In this document: positions 43,563-51,623 of the stretch, piece after piece
Numbering within the stretch: the stretch's first letter is position 1
How the letters are laid out: the number at the start of each line of letters is the position of its first letter
Assembly (NCBI GenBank): GCA_030427245.1
Contig: JAUHXA010000009.1
Span: 62,001 to 126,000, forward strand
Length of the DNA: 64,000 nucleotides
Direction: 5' to 3'
From: Bacteroidia bacterium
Lineage (GTDB): Bacteria > Bacteroidota > Bacteroidia > Chitinophagales > UBA2359
The notes under the pieces: generated by a model
Told to the model about the DNA's origin: nothing
Seen by the model: the letters and a program-made list of their open reading frames with translations, nothing else
The model's database searches: none
Program-made: the position numbers and the translations under genes

Positions 43563-44987
43563 ATGAAAAACCTTTATTCCTCTTTCTTAATCCTTTTCGT
43601 ACTTTTTTCATCCTTCAATGCCTATGCACAAGAAAGCTACGAACCCGAAACAACAACTGAAGGAGATACTTCAAACACAACAGTCAAAATCACTCAGCTA
43701 TACAGCAAGTTTTTTGAATTCGAGAACCAAAACAAACTCATTACCACAGAAATAAAGTCCAGTTTCACAGGGCTTCAAGGGAATGTCGAGCAAATTACAG
43801 GCACTATTGAAGCCATCACCACCGAAATGGATTCTACACTAACGGGAGTCAAAAGCAGCGTAAATGAAATCACAGGCACGGTCAAGTCATTGCAGGTCAT
43901 GCAAACCGATGTAGAAAAAGCCATTGAAGACAGCAAGACCCAACTCGAAACCTTGAACGACCAACAACGAGAAATGCACGAAGCACAAGTTGCTCAAATG
44001 AAAGCAGAACTCGACGAACGCCGTCACCGAGTTGTCGAAACAGCCGCCTTTGTCAAAACCGCCAATGTAAGCCTCAATACCCTCGTTCTCTCCAATGCGC
44101 TCACCGACTACCTCAACAAAGTAGGAGACCTCAACAATCCAACGAATGAAGATTTGGGTTTTTCTATTACCGAAAAAGTGAGTGAAATGGTCGAAAACGA
44201 CATCTTCAAAGACAAGAAAAAACTGGGCAGCAAAAAGAAAGGCAGATTCTTAGGTATCGTTGGCAACCTTATCAACAACCCGCTCACCCAAACCTTGACA
44301 CTCGGAATGAGCGGCGTAGTCACCTCCCTCACAGGAATCGACCAAATGGTCACCAACACTGCTCTCGAAACCGATGATGTCAGTATTGACGAATTGCAGA
44401 TTTTTAGAGAAAAACTAAAACAGTATGTCGTTCATTATCAATCGCTAAGTCACGCCAACACACAGTTTGAACACAAACTCACCAACATCAAAATACGCAT
44501 AGAAGCCCTTCAACAATTGATGAAAAACTTTGTCAACGAACGCATCAATACACTCTATAACCAAAAATCCTCCGCAGACGACCTAACACTCACCCAACTG
44601 ATTCAAAAACAATACGATATCAGAGACATTGAGCAGCATGTAGAAAAACTAAATGTAGCTTATACCCAAAATGGAGAACTTCAATACGAAGAAATATTAG
44701 CCGATGCAAGACTGAATTACCCTTCTTATGCCCTCACCCAAACCCGATTTGTGTACGACGAATTGGATGCCCTCACCAAAGAATACATTTTAGCATTGAA
44801 GGAATACCAAACCAATCTCGAAACCGTCCTCAACAAAGCAAAAGCCTTTGGAGAAGCTTCCAAAATTGACCAAAAAATTGAAGTACTTCGAGAGCAATTG
44901 GTTTCAGTAGAAAAAGCACTGGTTGATGCAGTGAATCTGGAAGATGTAAAAACACAGTTTCAAGCTTTGTCAAACATCGAAAAATAA
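43563..44987 (+). CDS. Secreted coiled-coil protein with central hydrophobic hairpin (pore-former-like)
   Basis: 474 aa with a signal peptide ending NAYAQ. Residues ~40-215 are long amphipathic helices with Ile/Leu heptads ('GLQGNVEQITGTIEAITTEM'); ~227-257 is a hydrophobic stretch (FLGIVGNLINNPLTQTLTLG, then MSGVVTSLTGI) preceded by a Lys-rich turn (DKKKLGSKKKGR); ~270-474 are again long helices. A buried hydrophobic hairpin between two helical bundles is the layout of alpha-helical pore-forming toxins (ClyA, Hbl/Nhe, XaxAB type). No family motif is recognised, so the toxin role is an inference; a structural exoprotein is the alternative. Only six bases of A/T follow before the next P copy region. 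Confidence 0.68.
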   Translation: MKNLYSSFLILFVLFSSFNAYAQESYEPETTTEGDTSNTTVKITQLYSKFFEFENQNKLITTEIKSSFTGLQGNVEQITGTIEAITTEMDSTLTGVKSSVNEITGTVKSLQVMQTDVEKAIEDSKTQLETLNDQQREMHEAQVAQMKAELDERRHRVVETAAFVKTANVSLNTLVLSNALTDYLNKVGDLNNPTNEDLGFSITEKVSEMVENDIFKDKKKLGSKKKGRFLGIVGNLINNPLTQTLTLGMSGVVTSLTGIDQMVTNTALETDDVSIDELQIFREKLKQYVVHYQSLSHANTQFEHKLTNIKIRIEALQQLMKNFVNERINTLYNQKSSADDLTLTQLIQKQYDIRDIEQHVEKLNVAYTQNGELQYEEILADARLNYPSYALTQTRFVYDELDALTKEYILALKEYQTNLETVLNKAKAFGEASKIDQKIEVLREQLVSVEKALVDAVNLEDVKTQFQALSNIEK

Positions 44988-45025
44988 GATTTTTCAAAAG
45001 AAATAAAAAAACTTTTCTCCAAACC

Positions 45026-45056
45026 TTACAAATCAAAACCTCACAATCGTCTAACC
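45026..45056 (+). promoter_or_regulatory. ECF-like promoter P6 upstream of the F-type lectin gene
   Basis: TTACAAATC (45026-45034), 13 bases, CGTCTAACC (45048-45056). The ATG is 92 bases after the motif. Confidence 0.72.
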
Positions 45057-45147
45057 AAAACGAATCAACAACATGGGAGATAGCCGAAAATCCTTCAATA
45101 GAGTAGGTGTAAATTATTAATACCTTATAACTTAAATTTTTTTTCCA

Positions 45148-47217
45148 ATGAAAAATCAAATTTCAGTAAAACTTCTATCCTTTTTATTTATTACACTTTG
45201 TTTTTTACTAACTGAAAACAAAGCATTTTCTCAAACAAATCTTGCTAAAGGCAAAAGCACCAAACAATCTTCGACAGCCTATGGTGGTGCTTCAAGCAGA
45301 GCTGTAGATGGCAATACCAACGGTGTTTATGGAAATGGTTCTGTTACCCATACAGACGATAGAAATGACCGCAACCAATGGTGGGAAGTGGATTTGGGAC
45401 AATCCTACAACATCGGTAGCATCAAAATCCACAACCGTACAGATTGCTGTGCAGAGCGTTTGAAGGATATATATATATTGGTTTCAGAATCTCCCATTCA
45501 ATCCAACAATTGGCAAGATCAACCTCTAAATGCTTATTATGGCTACAACGAAACTTATAAGTCAGGTCCAATTGTGCATACAAAAAATGCAAAAGGACGA
45601 TATATTCGGATTTTCAGACAAGCAGGTGAAGCACTATCTCTTGCAGAAGTAGAAGTTTTTGAGGGCAAAGCCACCCCTGAATTTTCAGGATGGTATCGCC
45701 TCAAAACACAATTTCGTGGAGATGGCGAATGTTTAGAAGGCAATCAAAGGACCTCAAAAGTTCATGGCGGCGCAGCTTTTATGGACAAATGCCAAAACGT
45801 GTCTGGACAGTTGTGGAAAATCGAAGATGCTGGAAATGGTTATTACCGTTTAAAGACACAATTTCGTGGTGAAGGCGAATCCTTGGAAGGCAACAATGGA
45901 AAGAGTCCTGCCTTTATGGACAAGCAACAGAATGTATCAGGACAGTTGTGGAAAATCGAAGATGCTGGAAATGGATGGTATCGCCTCAAGACCATGTTTC
46001 GTGGCGAAGGTGAATGTTTAGAAGGAAACCAAGCCAGTTCTGAATATATGGGCGGGGCAGCTTTCATGGATAAATGCCAAAACGTATCTGGGCAACTTTG
46101 GAAATTCGTAAAAGAAGAACCTACGAGAGGAACGGGCACAAACACCAAAGTAGAAACAGGAGACAGAGTTGACACCCGAACACCTATAAAAAGACCAGTA
46201 GAAAGACCCAAATCTCCACCATCAACAACCAATGCTTCTCAAAACATTAGTGCCTTCGTATGGTATGACCAACCTACCAAACCTTCTTTTGCTCCAAGTA
46301 AATCGTATCAATACAACTCAGTCGGAGGCGCTATAACAGGAACACGTTTGGGACAAGGACACTACAAATTAACCTTCCCCAATATGGCAAAACATTATGA
46401 TGGCGCATTCCATACCACAGCTTATTCAGGAAACCACTCCGCACAAGTCGAGCGATGGGCAGCATCTGGCAGCAATTTGGATGTATATGTACGTGTTTTT
46501 GATGCCAATGGCGCACCTACCGATGGTCGTTTTTCAGCCATGTACCAAAAAGAAACCTCTCCAAATTCTAACTCTGCCTATCTATGGGCATCTGCTGAAG
46601 GCACACCTAAACATAAGTACCAATACAATGGAAAAGGAGGAATCAGTATGAAAAAAACAGGTACAGGTGTTTATCAAGTGACCTTTGAAGGAATGCAATC
46701 AGATAAAAGCATTGAAGGAAATGGTGGAAATGTAATCGCAACTCCTTACGGTAGTACGCCACGTCGAATTGAAGTAGCAAGTTGGGGAAATAACACAATC
46801 AATATCCGTACTTATGACTTCAATGGACAACCTGCTGACACCAAATTTGTAGTCAGTTACAACAGTACTTGGAACAATCAAGCCGCTTATGTATGGGGTA
46901 ATGAAGCGACCAAAACGACTGCTTATAATGCCTCTAAAATGTATCAAATGAACAATGCCAGCACAACTGAGAATACGATTACTCGTATGGGAGTTGGTGT
47001 TTACAAAATCACTTTGCCAGGAATCAAAAACTCCAACTCAAGCAATGCAATCGCTGTTGCTTACGGCGGACAAAAGGCTTATGCTTCTGTTCAGAGATGG
47101 GGAGCTAATCCAGGCGTACAAGGAACGGATGTCTATGTGAACACCTATTCGGCAGATGGGAAGCCTGTTGATAGTCGATTTTCACTCTTCTACTCCACCA
47201 ATGATGCCGTCAAGTAA
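45148..47217 (+). CDS. Secreted F-type lectin / beta-trefoil / triple-repeat protein
   Basis: 689 aa, signal peptide ending AFSQ. Residues ~30-172 form an F-type (fucolectin) domain: 'NLAKGKSTKQSSTAYGG', RAVDGN, THTDDRND, WWEVDLG and NRTDCCAERL, keeping the fucose-binding R-x-D-x4-R and the vicinal Cys pair; a His precedes by 28 residues against 24 in the usual motif. Residues ~178-328 are a trefoil almost identical to the first one in the gene at 42316. After a Pro/Thr linker come three ~100-residue repeats (AFVWYDQPT, AYLWASAEG, AYVWGNEAT), each ending in a DGRFSAMY-like strand. Likely a multi-specific glycan binder; bounded by P6 and T3. Confidence 0.87.
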   Translation: MKNQISVKLLSFLFITLCFLLTENKAFSQTNLAKGKSTKQSSTAYGGASSRAVDGNTNGVYGNGSVTHTDDRNDRNQWWEVDLGQSYNIGSIKIHNRTDCCAERLKDIYILVSESPIQSNNWQDQPLNAYYGYNETYKSGPIVHTKNAKGRYIRIFRQAGEALSLAEVEVFEGKATPEFSGWYRLKTQFRGDGECLEGNQRTSKVHGGAAFMDKCQNVSGQLWKIEDAGNGYYRLKTQFRGEGESLEGNNGKSPAFMDKQQNVSGQLWKIEDAGNGWYRLKTMFRGEGECLEGNQASSEYMGGAAFMDKCQNVSGQLWKFVKEEPTRGTGTNTKVETGDRVDTRTPIKRPVERPKSPPSTTNASQNISAFVWYDQPTKPSFAPSKSYQYNSVGGAITGTRLGQGHYKLTFPNMAKHYDGAFHTTAYSGNHSAQVERWAASGSNLDVYVRVFDANGAPTDGRFSAMYQKETSPNSNSAYLWASAEGTPKHKYQYNGKGGISMKKTGTGVYQVTFEGMQSDKSIEGNGGNVIATPYGSTPRRIEVASWGNNTINIRTYDFNGQPADTKFVVSYNSTWNNQAAYVWGNEATKTTAYNASKMYQMNNASTTENTITRMGVGVYKITLPGIKNSNSSNAIAVAYGGQKAYASVQRWGANPGVQGTDVYVNTYSADGKPVDSRFSLFYSTNDAVK

Positions 47218-47315
47218 AAAGCACAATTCTTATTGTCGAATCCAAAATCAAATATACTTTCATTGGAAAAGTTGATTCGGCAAAAGCATAAATGTGCAAT
47301 CATTACGCTTTTCGC

Positions 47316-47355
47316 AAAGTCGTCGTTATCTTTTGGTAGCGGCGACTTTTTTTTT
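47316..47355 (+). terminator. Conserved terminator T3
   Basis: AAAGTCGTCGTTATC and GGTAGCGGCGACTTT form the stem, followed by nine T. The block from ~47257 (CATTGGAAAAGTTGATTCG) matches that before T2. The 262-base gap 47218-47479 holds this and AT-rich sequence only. Confidence 0.85.
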
Positions 47356-47479
47356 CTTTTTCAAAGAACGATATTTTTTAGTCGCTACTAACAATCAAAA
47401 ATTGATAGAAAACCACAAACTTTTGGTAGCTTCGGACTTCATTTTTTTTTTTTAGAAACCACCAAAAGAAAAGTACAAT

Positions 47480-48697
47480 ATGAGCCATTCAAGAGAATTT
47501 GACATCATCGTATGGGGCGCATCTGGATTCACAGGCAGATTGGTAGCCGAATACTTATTTGACAAGTATGGCGTAGGCAACTCCATCAAATGGGCAATGG
47601 CGGGCAGAAACAAAGACAAACTCGAAAAGGTGAGAACCCGAATGGCGAATGCAAACATTCCCATTATCATTGCAGACAGTCAAGACGAAGAGAGCCTAAC
47701 TGCAATGGTAAAACGTGCAAAAGTTATCTGTACAACCGTTGGACCTTATGCCAAATACGGTTCTAAATTGGTGGCTGCTTGTGTAGCGAATCAAACCGAC
47801 TACTGCGACTTGGCAGGAGAAGTACAGTGGATGCGTCGAATGATTGACCAACACCACGAAACCGCCAAAGCCAATGGCACCAAGATTGTCCACACTTGTG
47901 GTTTCGATTCCATTCCTTCCGATATGGGCGTTTACTACGTACAGCAAGAAGCCAAAAATATCTCAGGAAATTATGCCAAAGACATCAAAATGCGGGTCAG
48001 AGCCTTCAAAGGTGAAATGAGTGGCGGCACTTATGCCAGCCTCGGCAATGTGATGGCAGAAGCCCAAAAAGACAAAAGCATCTACAAAGTTTTGACCAAT
48101 CCCTACGGACTCAATCCTGAAGGCGAACAAAGCGGTCCCGACAAGAAAGACCTTCAAAGCGTGGTCTATGACAAGGCAACCCAAAACTGGATTTATCCCT
48201 TCATCATGGCGGGCATCAACACCAAAGTTGTGCGTCGAAGCAACGCACTAATGGGCTATCCCTACGGCAAAGATTTTCGATATGAAGAAGCCGTCATGGG
48301 CGGAAAAGGAATCAGCGGGAGAGTCAAAAGCACCATTACTGCTCTTGGAATGGGCGTGATGATGCTCGCAAAACCTGGCTCTTTGGTGAAAAAAGGAGTT
48401 GATGCTGTGCTTCCAAAGCCGGGCGAAGGTCCCAACAAAAAAGCAAGAGAGGAAGGTTTTTACAACCTCAAGTTCATCGCTACTCTAAAAGACGGTTCTA
48501 TTCTCAATGGAAAAGTGACAGGCGACATGGATCCAGGCTATGGCTCGACCTCCAAAATGATGGCAGAAAGTGCGATTTGTTTGGCAAAAGATGATTTGCC
48601 TGATATTGGAGGAATGTTGACTCCTTCTGTGGCGATGGGTGATGCGCTTTTGAAGCGACTGCAAGACAATGCTGGCTTGACTTTTACTTGTGAATGA
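47480..48697 (+). CDS. Saccharopine dehydrogenase-like / trans-acting enoyl reductase family protein
   Basis: 405 aa. The N-terminal Rossmann segment FDIIVWGASGFTGRLVAEY and AGRNKDKLE, then VGPYAKYGSKLVAAC, CDLAGEVQWMRRMID and HTCGFDSIPSDMG, are those of the family that includes mycobacterial trans-acting enoyl reductase and eukaryotic SCCPDH. It binds NAD(P) and reduces an unsaturated or imine substrate, probably in lipid metabolism (family knowledge). It overlaps the next, truncated gene by four bases. Confidence 0.9.
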   Translation: MSHSREFDIIVWGASGFTGRLVAEYLFDKYGVGNSIKWAMAGRNKDKLEKVRTRMANANIPIIIADSQDEESLTAMVKRAKVICTTVGPYAKYGSKLVAACVANQTDYCDLAGEVQWMRRMIDQHHETAKANGTKIVHTCGFDSIPSDMGVYYVQQEAKNISGNYAKDIKMRVRAFKGEMSGGTYASLGNVMAEAQKDKSIYKVLTNPYGLNPEGEQSGPDKKDLQSVVYDKATQNWIYPFIMAGINTKVVRRSNALMGYPYGKDFRYEEAVMGGKGISGRVKSTITALGMGVMMLAKPGSLVKKGVDAVLPKPGEGPNKKAREEGFYNLKFIATLKDGSILNGKVTGDMDPGYGSTSKMMAESAICLAKDDLPDIGGMLTPSVAMGDALLKRLQDNAGLTFTCE

Positions 48698-49068
48698 GTT
48701 TTTATAGAAAGGCTTTTGAACTTCTATCTTCGGTTGGAATTGATGCAAACTCCAATTCTTTTTACCTACGCTCAAAAGGAGAATTGGTGGAAGAAATCAA
48801 AGCCCTTCAATTTGAAAGATTCAGTGTCTTTCAGCCTTCCATGATTCTGACTCCGACCAATAGATATGGGCTTTTGCAAGGGATAACCCTAAAGGTATGG
48901 CCACTTTTGCAACCCTTTTTGAGGGGAAAACTCCAGAAATACCGAGGGATTCCTGTTGAAGTATTGGGTAAAGCCATGGCAATAAATGTATTGAAGGAGC
49001 AAAATGGAGTAGAGCATTTGCAGTGGGATGATTTTTATGCGATTGTAGAAACAGATGGAATGGGTTAA
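48694..49068 (+). pseudogene. C-terminal half of an NAD(P)H-binding (HTATIP2-like) oxidoreductase
   Basis: 124 codons: 'FELLSSVGIDANSNSFYLRSKGELVEEI', then FERFSVFQPSMIL, FLRGKLQKYRGIPVEVLGKAM. In full-length relatives this follows a ~100-residue Rossmann half with the GxxGxxG motif, which is absent here; the upstream sequence is another gene. The catalytic YxxxK-like region (FYLRSKGE) remains, but cofactor binding is lost, so I call it a remnant even though the frame is open. A shorter, broken copy sits at 24164-24417. It could be translated by stop-start coupling (ATGA). Confidence 0.7.
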
Positions 49069-49115
49069 TTTTGCTCTTTTCAAACAACCTTCTCTCTTTA
49101 AAATAGAAACCCAAT

Positions 49116-49577
49116 ATGCCACTCTCCCACTCCACCAAAGAAAAACTCTACCAAGCCTGTCAAACCTATATCACTCACAGAATCGACAACATCCAACAAC
49201 GATTAGACTCCATCAAGGAATCACTCAAAGAAGAAACCAAAAGCAGCGTGGGAGACAAGCACGAAACGGGCAGGGCTATGATGCAACTTGAAGTAGAAAA
49301 AACACAAGTTCAGCTTTCAAATGCCTTGCAGACCAAAAGTGCCTTGTACGGCATAGATTTAGAAGCCTCCTCTCCTACTGTTCAAAAAGGAAGTTTGATA
49401 CTCACCAATCTTGCCAATTATTACATCGCCATTGGAGTGGGAAAAGTAGTTGTTGACGACACGGTTTATTACTGTGTATCACAAAATTCCCCCATTGCCA
49501 AAATACTCATCGGCAAAAAAGCAGGAGAAGAAATCAACTTCAATGGCAAAAAGATAGTGTTGAAGCAAGTTCAATAG
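49116..49577 (+). CDS. GreA/GreB C-terminal-domain protein
   Basis: 153 aa, cytosolic. The N-terminal ~80 residues are helical and charged ('DSIKESLKEETKSSVGDKHETGRAMMQLEVEKT'), like the Gre coiled coil. The C-terminal ~70 residues (SLILTNLANYYIAIGVGKVVVDDTVYYCVSQNSPIAKILIGKKAGEEI broken over several strands) match the Gre FKBP-like domain, including the 'SPIAK-LLGKK-GEE' signature. The GDKHETGRA hairpin tip carries acidic residues, as transcript-cleavage factors do. It could bind the RNA polymerase secondary channel; it is much diverged from GreA, so a regulatory relative is likely. Confidence 0.75.
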   Translation: MPLSHSTKEKLYQACQTYITHRIDNIQQRLDSIKESLKEETKSSVGDKHETGRAMMQLEVEKTQVQLSNALQTKSALYGIDLEASSPTVQKGSLILTNLANYYIAIGVGKVVVDDTVYYCVSQNSPIAKILIGKKAGEEINFNGKKIVLKQVQ

Positions 49578-49670
49578 AAGATAGAAGTTTTTGAAAAAAA
49601 AATTACCCCTGCCGAAGGATTTACCAAAGCTCATTGTCTAAAGAGCAATTCTAAACACAAAAAATAGACA

Positions 49671-50765
49671 ATGAAACAGTTAGTTCTTTCCTTCTTTCTC
49701 CTTTCGGCAATAACCATTTTTTTCATTGCTTGTGATAAAGACGACGATACTCCTTGTACCGAATCCACTTGGTATCAGGATGCAGATAGCGATGGATTGG
49801 GCAATCCCGATGTCAGTCAAAGTGCTTGCGACCAACCTACAGGTTATGTCTCCAATTCGGATGATTCAGACGATGTTTGTAGCGGAACAGTTGATGTTTG
49901 TGGAGTTTGCAATGGCTCTGGCCCTGCTAATTGGTACCAAGATTTAGATGGTGACGGATTGGGCAATCCCGATGTCAGTCAAAGTGCTTGCAACCAACCC
50001 GAAGGTTATGTAGCAGACAATACAGATACCAATGACAGTGGCGAAACGGGCTTACACGCTGCTTTCAGTGAGTTTGACAGTGAAAGCTACACCATATTTT
50101 TGGATGGAGATCAAGTAGTCATCGAAACCGACGGATTGCCGAATCACACCTCCCCTTATTGGTCAAATACCACAGAAAGATGCATTCAAGGCCCAATGGG
50201 AGAAATGTGTACCAATGGAAACACAACTGAAAATCATCCACTCTTTGTAGAACCAACTGCTACTTCTTATGGACAGATGGCTCCAGGAAATATCGATAAC
50301 TTCAATGGTTCTTATACCTTGCGAGTGCCTGTCAGTCCTCAATTGGCTTCCAATAGTTCCTCAACAGGCTTGGGCGCAATTGGCATGGCTGTCAGTGGTT
50401 CGGTAATCTATAACGATGAGGAAGGTCCCAATGTACCATTGGACAATGCAGTTGGGTCTTTGGATTATACCGCTGCCCACACAGGGCCTCAAAGCTACCA
50501 CTATCACTTAGAGCCCAAAGCTTGGTCTGACGATGACGACAAACTCATTGGAATCATCTCGGATGGATTTTTCTTGTACGGCAGAAAGTGTCATTCCACA
50601 GGAACTTACCCAACCGACTTGGACGAATCGGGTGGACACACAAGCAGCACACAACACAACGATGGTGGAGAATACCACTACCACATTCAGAACGAATTGT
50701 ACCTCAATCAATATTATATTCTATTCCCTGGAGACTATAAAGGTACTCCCAACAATATTCAGTAA
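49671..50765 (+). CDS. YHYH-domain lipoprotein with Cys/Asp-rich N-terminal repeats
   Basis: 364 aa. The lipoprotein signal is FFIACDKD. Residues ~30-115 have two copies of an Asp-rich, calcium-binding-looking unit (WYQDADSDGLGNPDVSQSAC and WYQDLDGDGLGNPDVSQSAC). The C-terminal two-thirds is a YHYH domain with the two diagnostic stretches SYHYHLEP and EYHYHIQN. The domain's role is unknown; the paired Tyr-His motifs suggest metal binding. It is surface or periplasmic. Confidence 0.87.
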   Translation: MKQLVLSFFLLSAITIFFIACDKDDDTPCTESTWYQDADSDGLGNPDVSQSACDQPTGYVSNSDDSDDVCSGTVDVCGVCNGSGPANWYQDLDGDGLGNPDVSQSACNQPEGYVADNTDTNDSGETGLHAAFSEFDSESYTIFLDGDQVVIETDGLPNHTSPYWSNTTERCIQGPMGEMCTNGNTTENHPLFVEPTATSYGQMAPGNIDNFNGSYTLRVPVSPQLASNSSSTGLGAIGMAVSGSVIYNDEEGPNVPLDNAVGSLDYTAAHTGPQSYHYHLEPKAWSDDDDKLIGIISDGFFLYGRKCHSTGTYPTDLDESGGHTSSTQHNDGGEYHYHIQNELYLNQYYILFPGDYKGTPNNIQ

Positions 50766-50989
50766 AATGTGAGAAGCAAGAGGTAAGATGCAAGAACTAA
50801 GGCAAACTAAAATATTAAATTAGGCATTTCTGCAATTTACTTTGCTCGCTTACAAAGTATTGTTTGAATCCCGATTAAAATGCGGGACAAGTTTTGCATT
50901 TGAGTTTTTAATTTGAATTTGCCTAAGACTTTCACATTATCGGACATCTTTCTTCCTACCTCTTGCCTTTTATTCCTAAAATCAGCCGA
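50766..50989. other. Intergenic imperfect palindrome
   Basis: The two ends of this gap are rough complements (GCAAGAGGTAAGA near 50775 and the complement of CTACCTCTTGCC near 50957, and AAGGCAAA against TTTGCCT further in). It could be a decayed miniature element. No gene is visible. Confidence 0.3.
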
Positions 50990-51610
50990 ATGTATTTTAA
51001 TAGAATAACTATCCTGTTATTCATAATAATAGGATTTTTTACTTCAATAGCTTGTCAGAGAGCAAAAAACGACACGGTTTCTGCCGCATCTACTTCCTAT
51101 GTTGAAGGACTCACCGTAGCAGATTCTTTGCTGAATTTAAGACCTGAAATAGGGCTTGTTTACCACGAAAACAAGCCCTTCACAGGCACTTCAATGACTC
51201 ATTATACCAACGGAAATCCCTCTGTTTCTATTCACTACTTCAATGGAAAAAAACAAGGTTTGTACCGCAAATGGTTTGAAGAAGGTACGTTGAGTTTTGA
51301 AAGTGCTTATGTAGATGGCAAGAAGGAGGGCATCGCCAAAAGTTGGTGGAGGAACGGCAATTTACGCACAGAATCCAATTACAAACAAGGCGTTCCACAA
51401 GGGCTACAACTGCAATGGTACAAAAGCGGTGCAAAGTTCAAACGTCTTCAATTGGTAGACGGGAAGGAAGAAGGATTGCAGCAATCGTGGCGAGAAAACG
51501 GAAAATTATACAATAACTACGAAGCCAAAAACGGACGAATTTTTGGCTTAAAAAGAGCAAGTTTGTGTTATGCTTTGGAAGATGAAACCGTTCAATATAA
51601 AGGAGAGTAA
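50990..51610 (+). CDS. MORN-repeat lipoprotein (YwqK-like)
   Basis: 206 aa from the ATG at 50990, with a lipoprotein signal ending SIAC. Four to five ~23-residue MORN-type repeats follow (YFNGKKQGLYRKWFEEG, YVDGKKEGIAKSWWRNG, YKQGVPQGLQLQWYKSG, VDGKEEGLQQSWRENG). Such proteins are annotated as the YwqK antitoxin family, but no toxin is adjacent, so I would not call it an antitoxin. It probably acts at the envelope. The SCO1-like gene follows at once and may be co-transcribed. Confidence 0.82.
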   Translation: MYFNRITILLFIIIGFFTSIACQRAKNDTVSAASTSYVEGLTVADSLLNLRPEIGLVYHENKPFTGTSMTHYTNGNPSVSIHYFNGKKQGLYRKWFEEGTLSFESAYVDGKKEGIAKSWWRNGNLRTESNYKQGVPQGLQLQWYKSGAKFKRLQLVDGKEEGLQQSWRENGKLYNNYEAKNGRIFGLKRASLCYALEDETVQYKGE

Positions 51611-51623
51611 AGTAAGAAGGGAG

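Noticed and set aside
50990-51610. Toxin-antitoxin locus based on YwqK-type repeats
   Set aside because: It is a lipoprotein with MORN repeats and no toxin gene is next to it.
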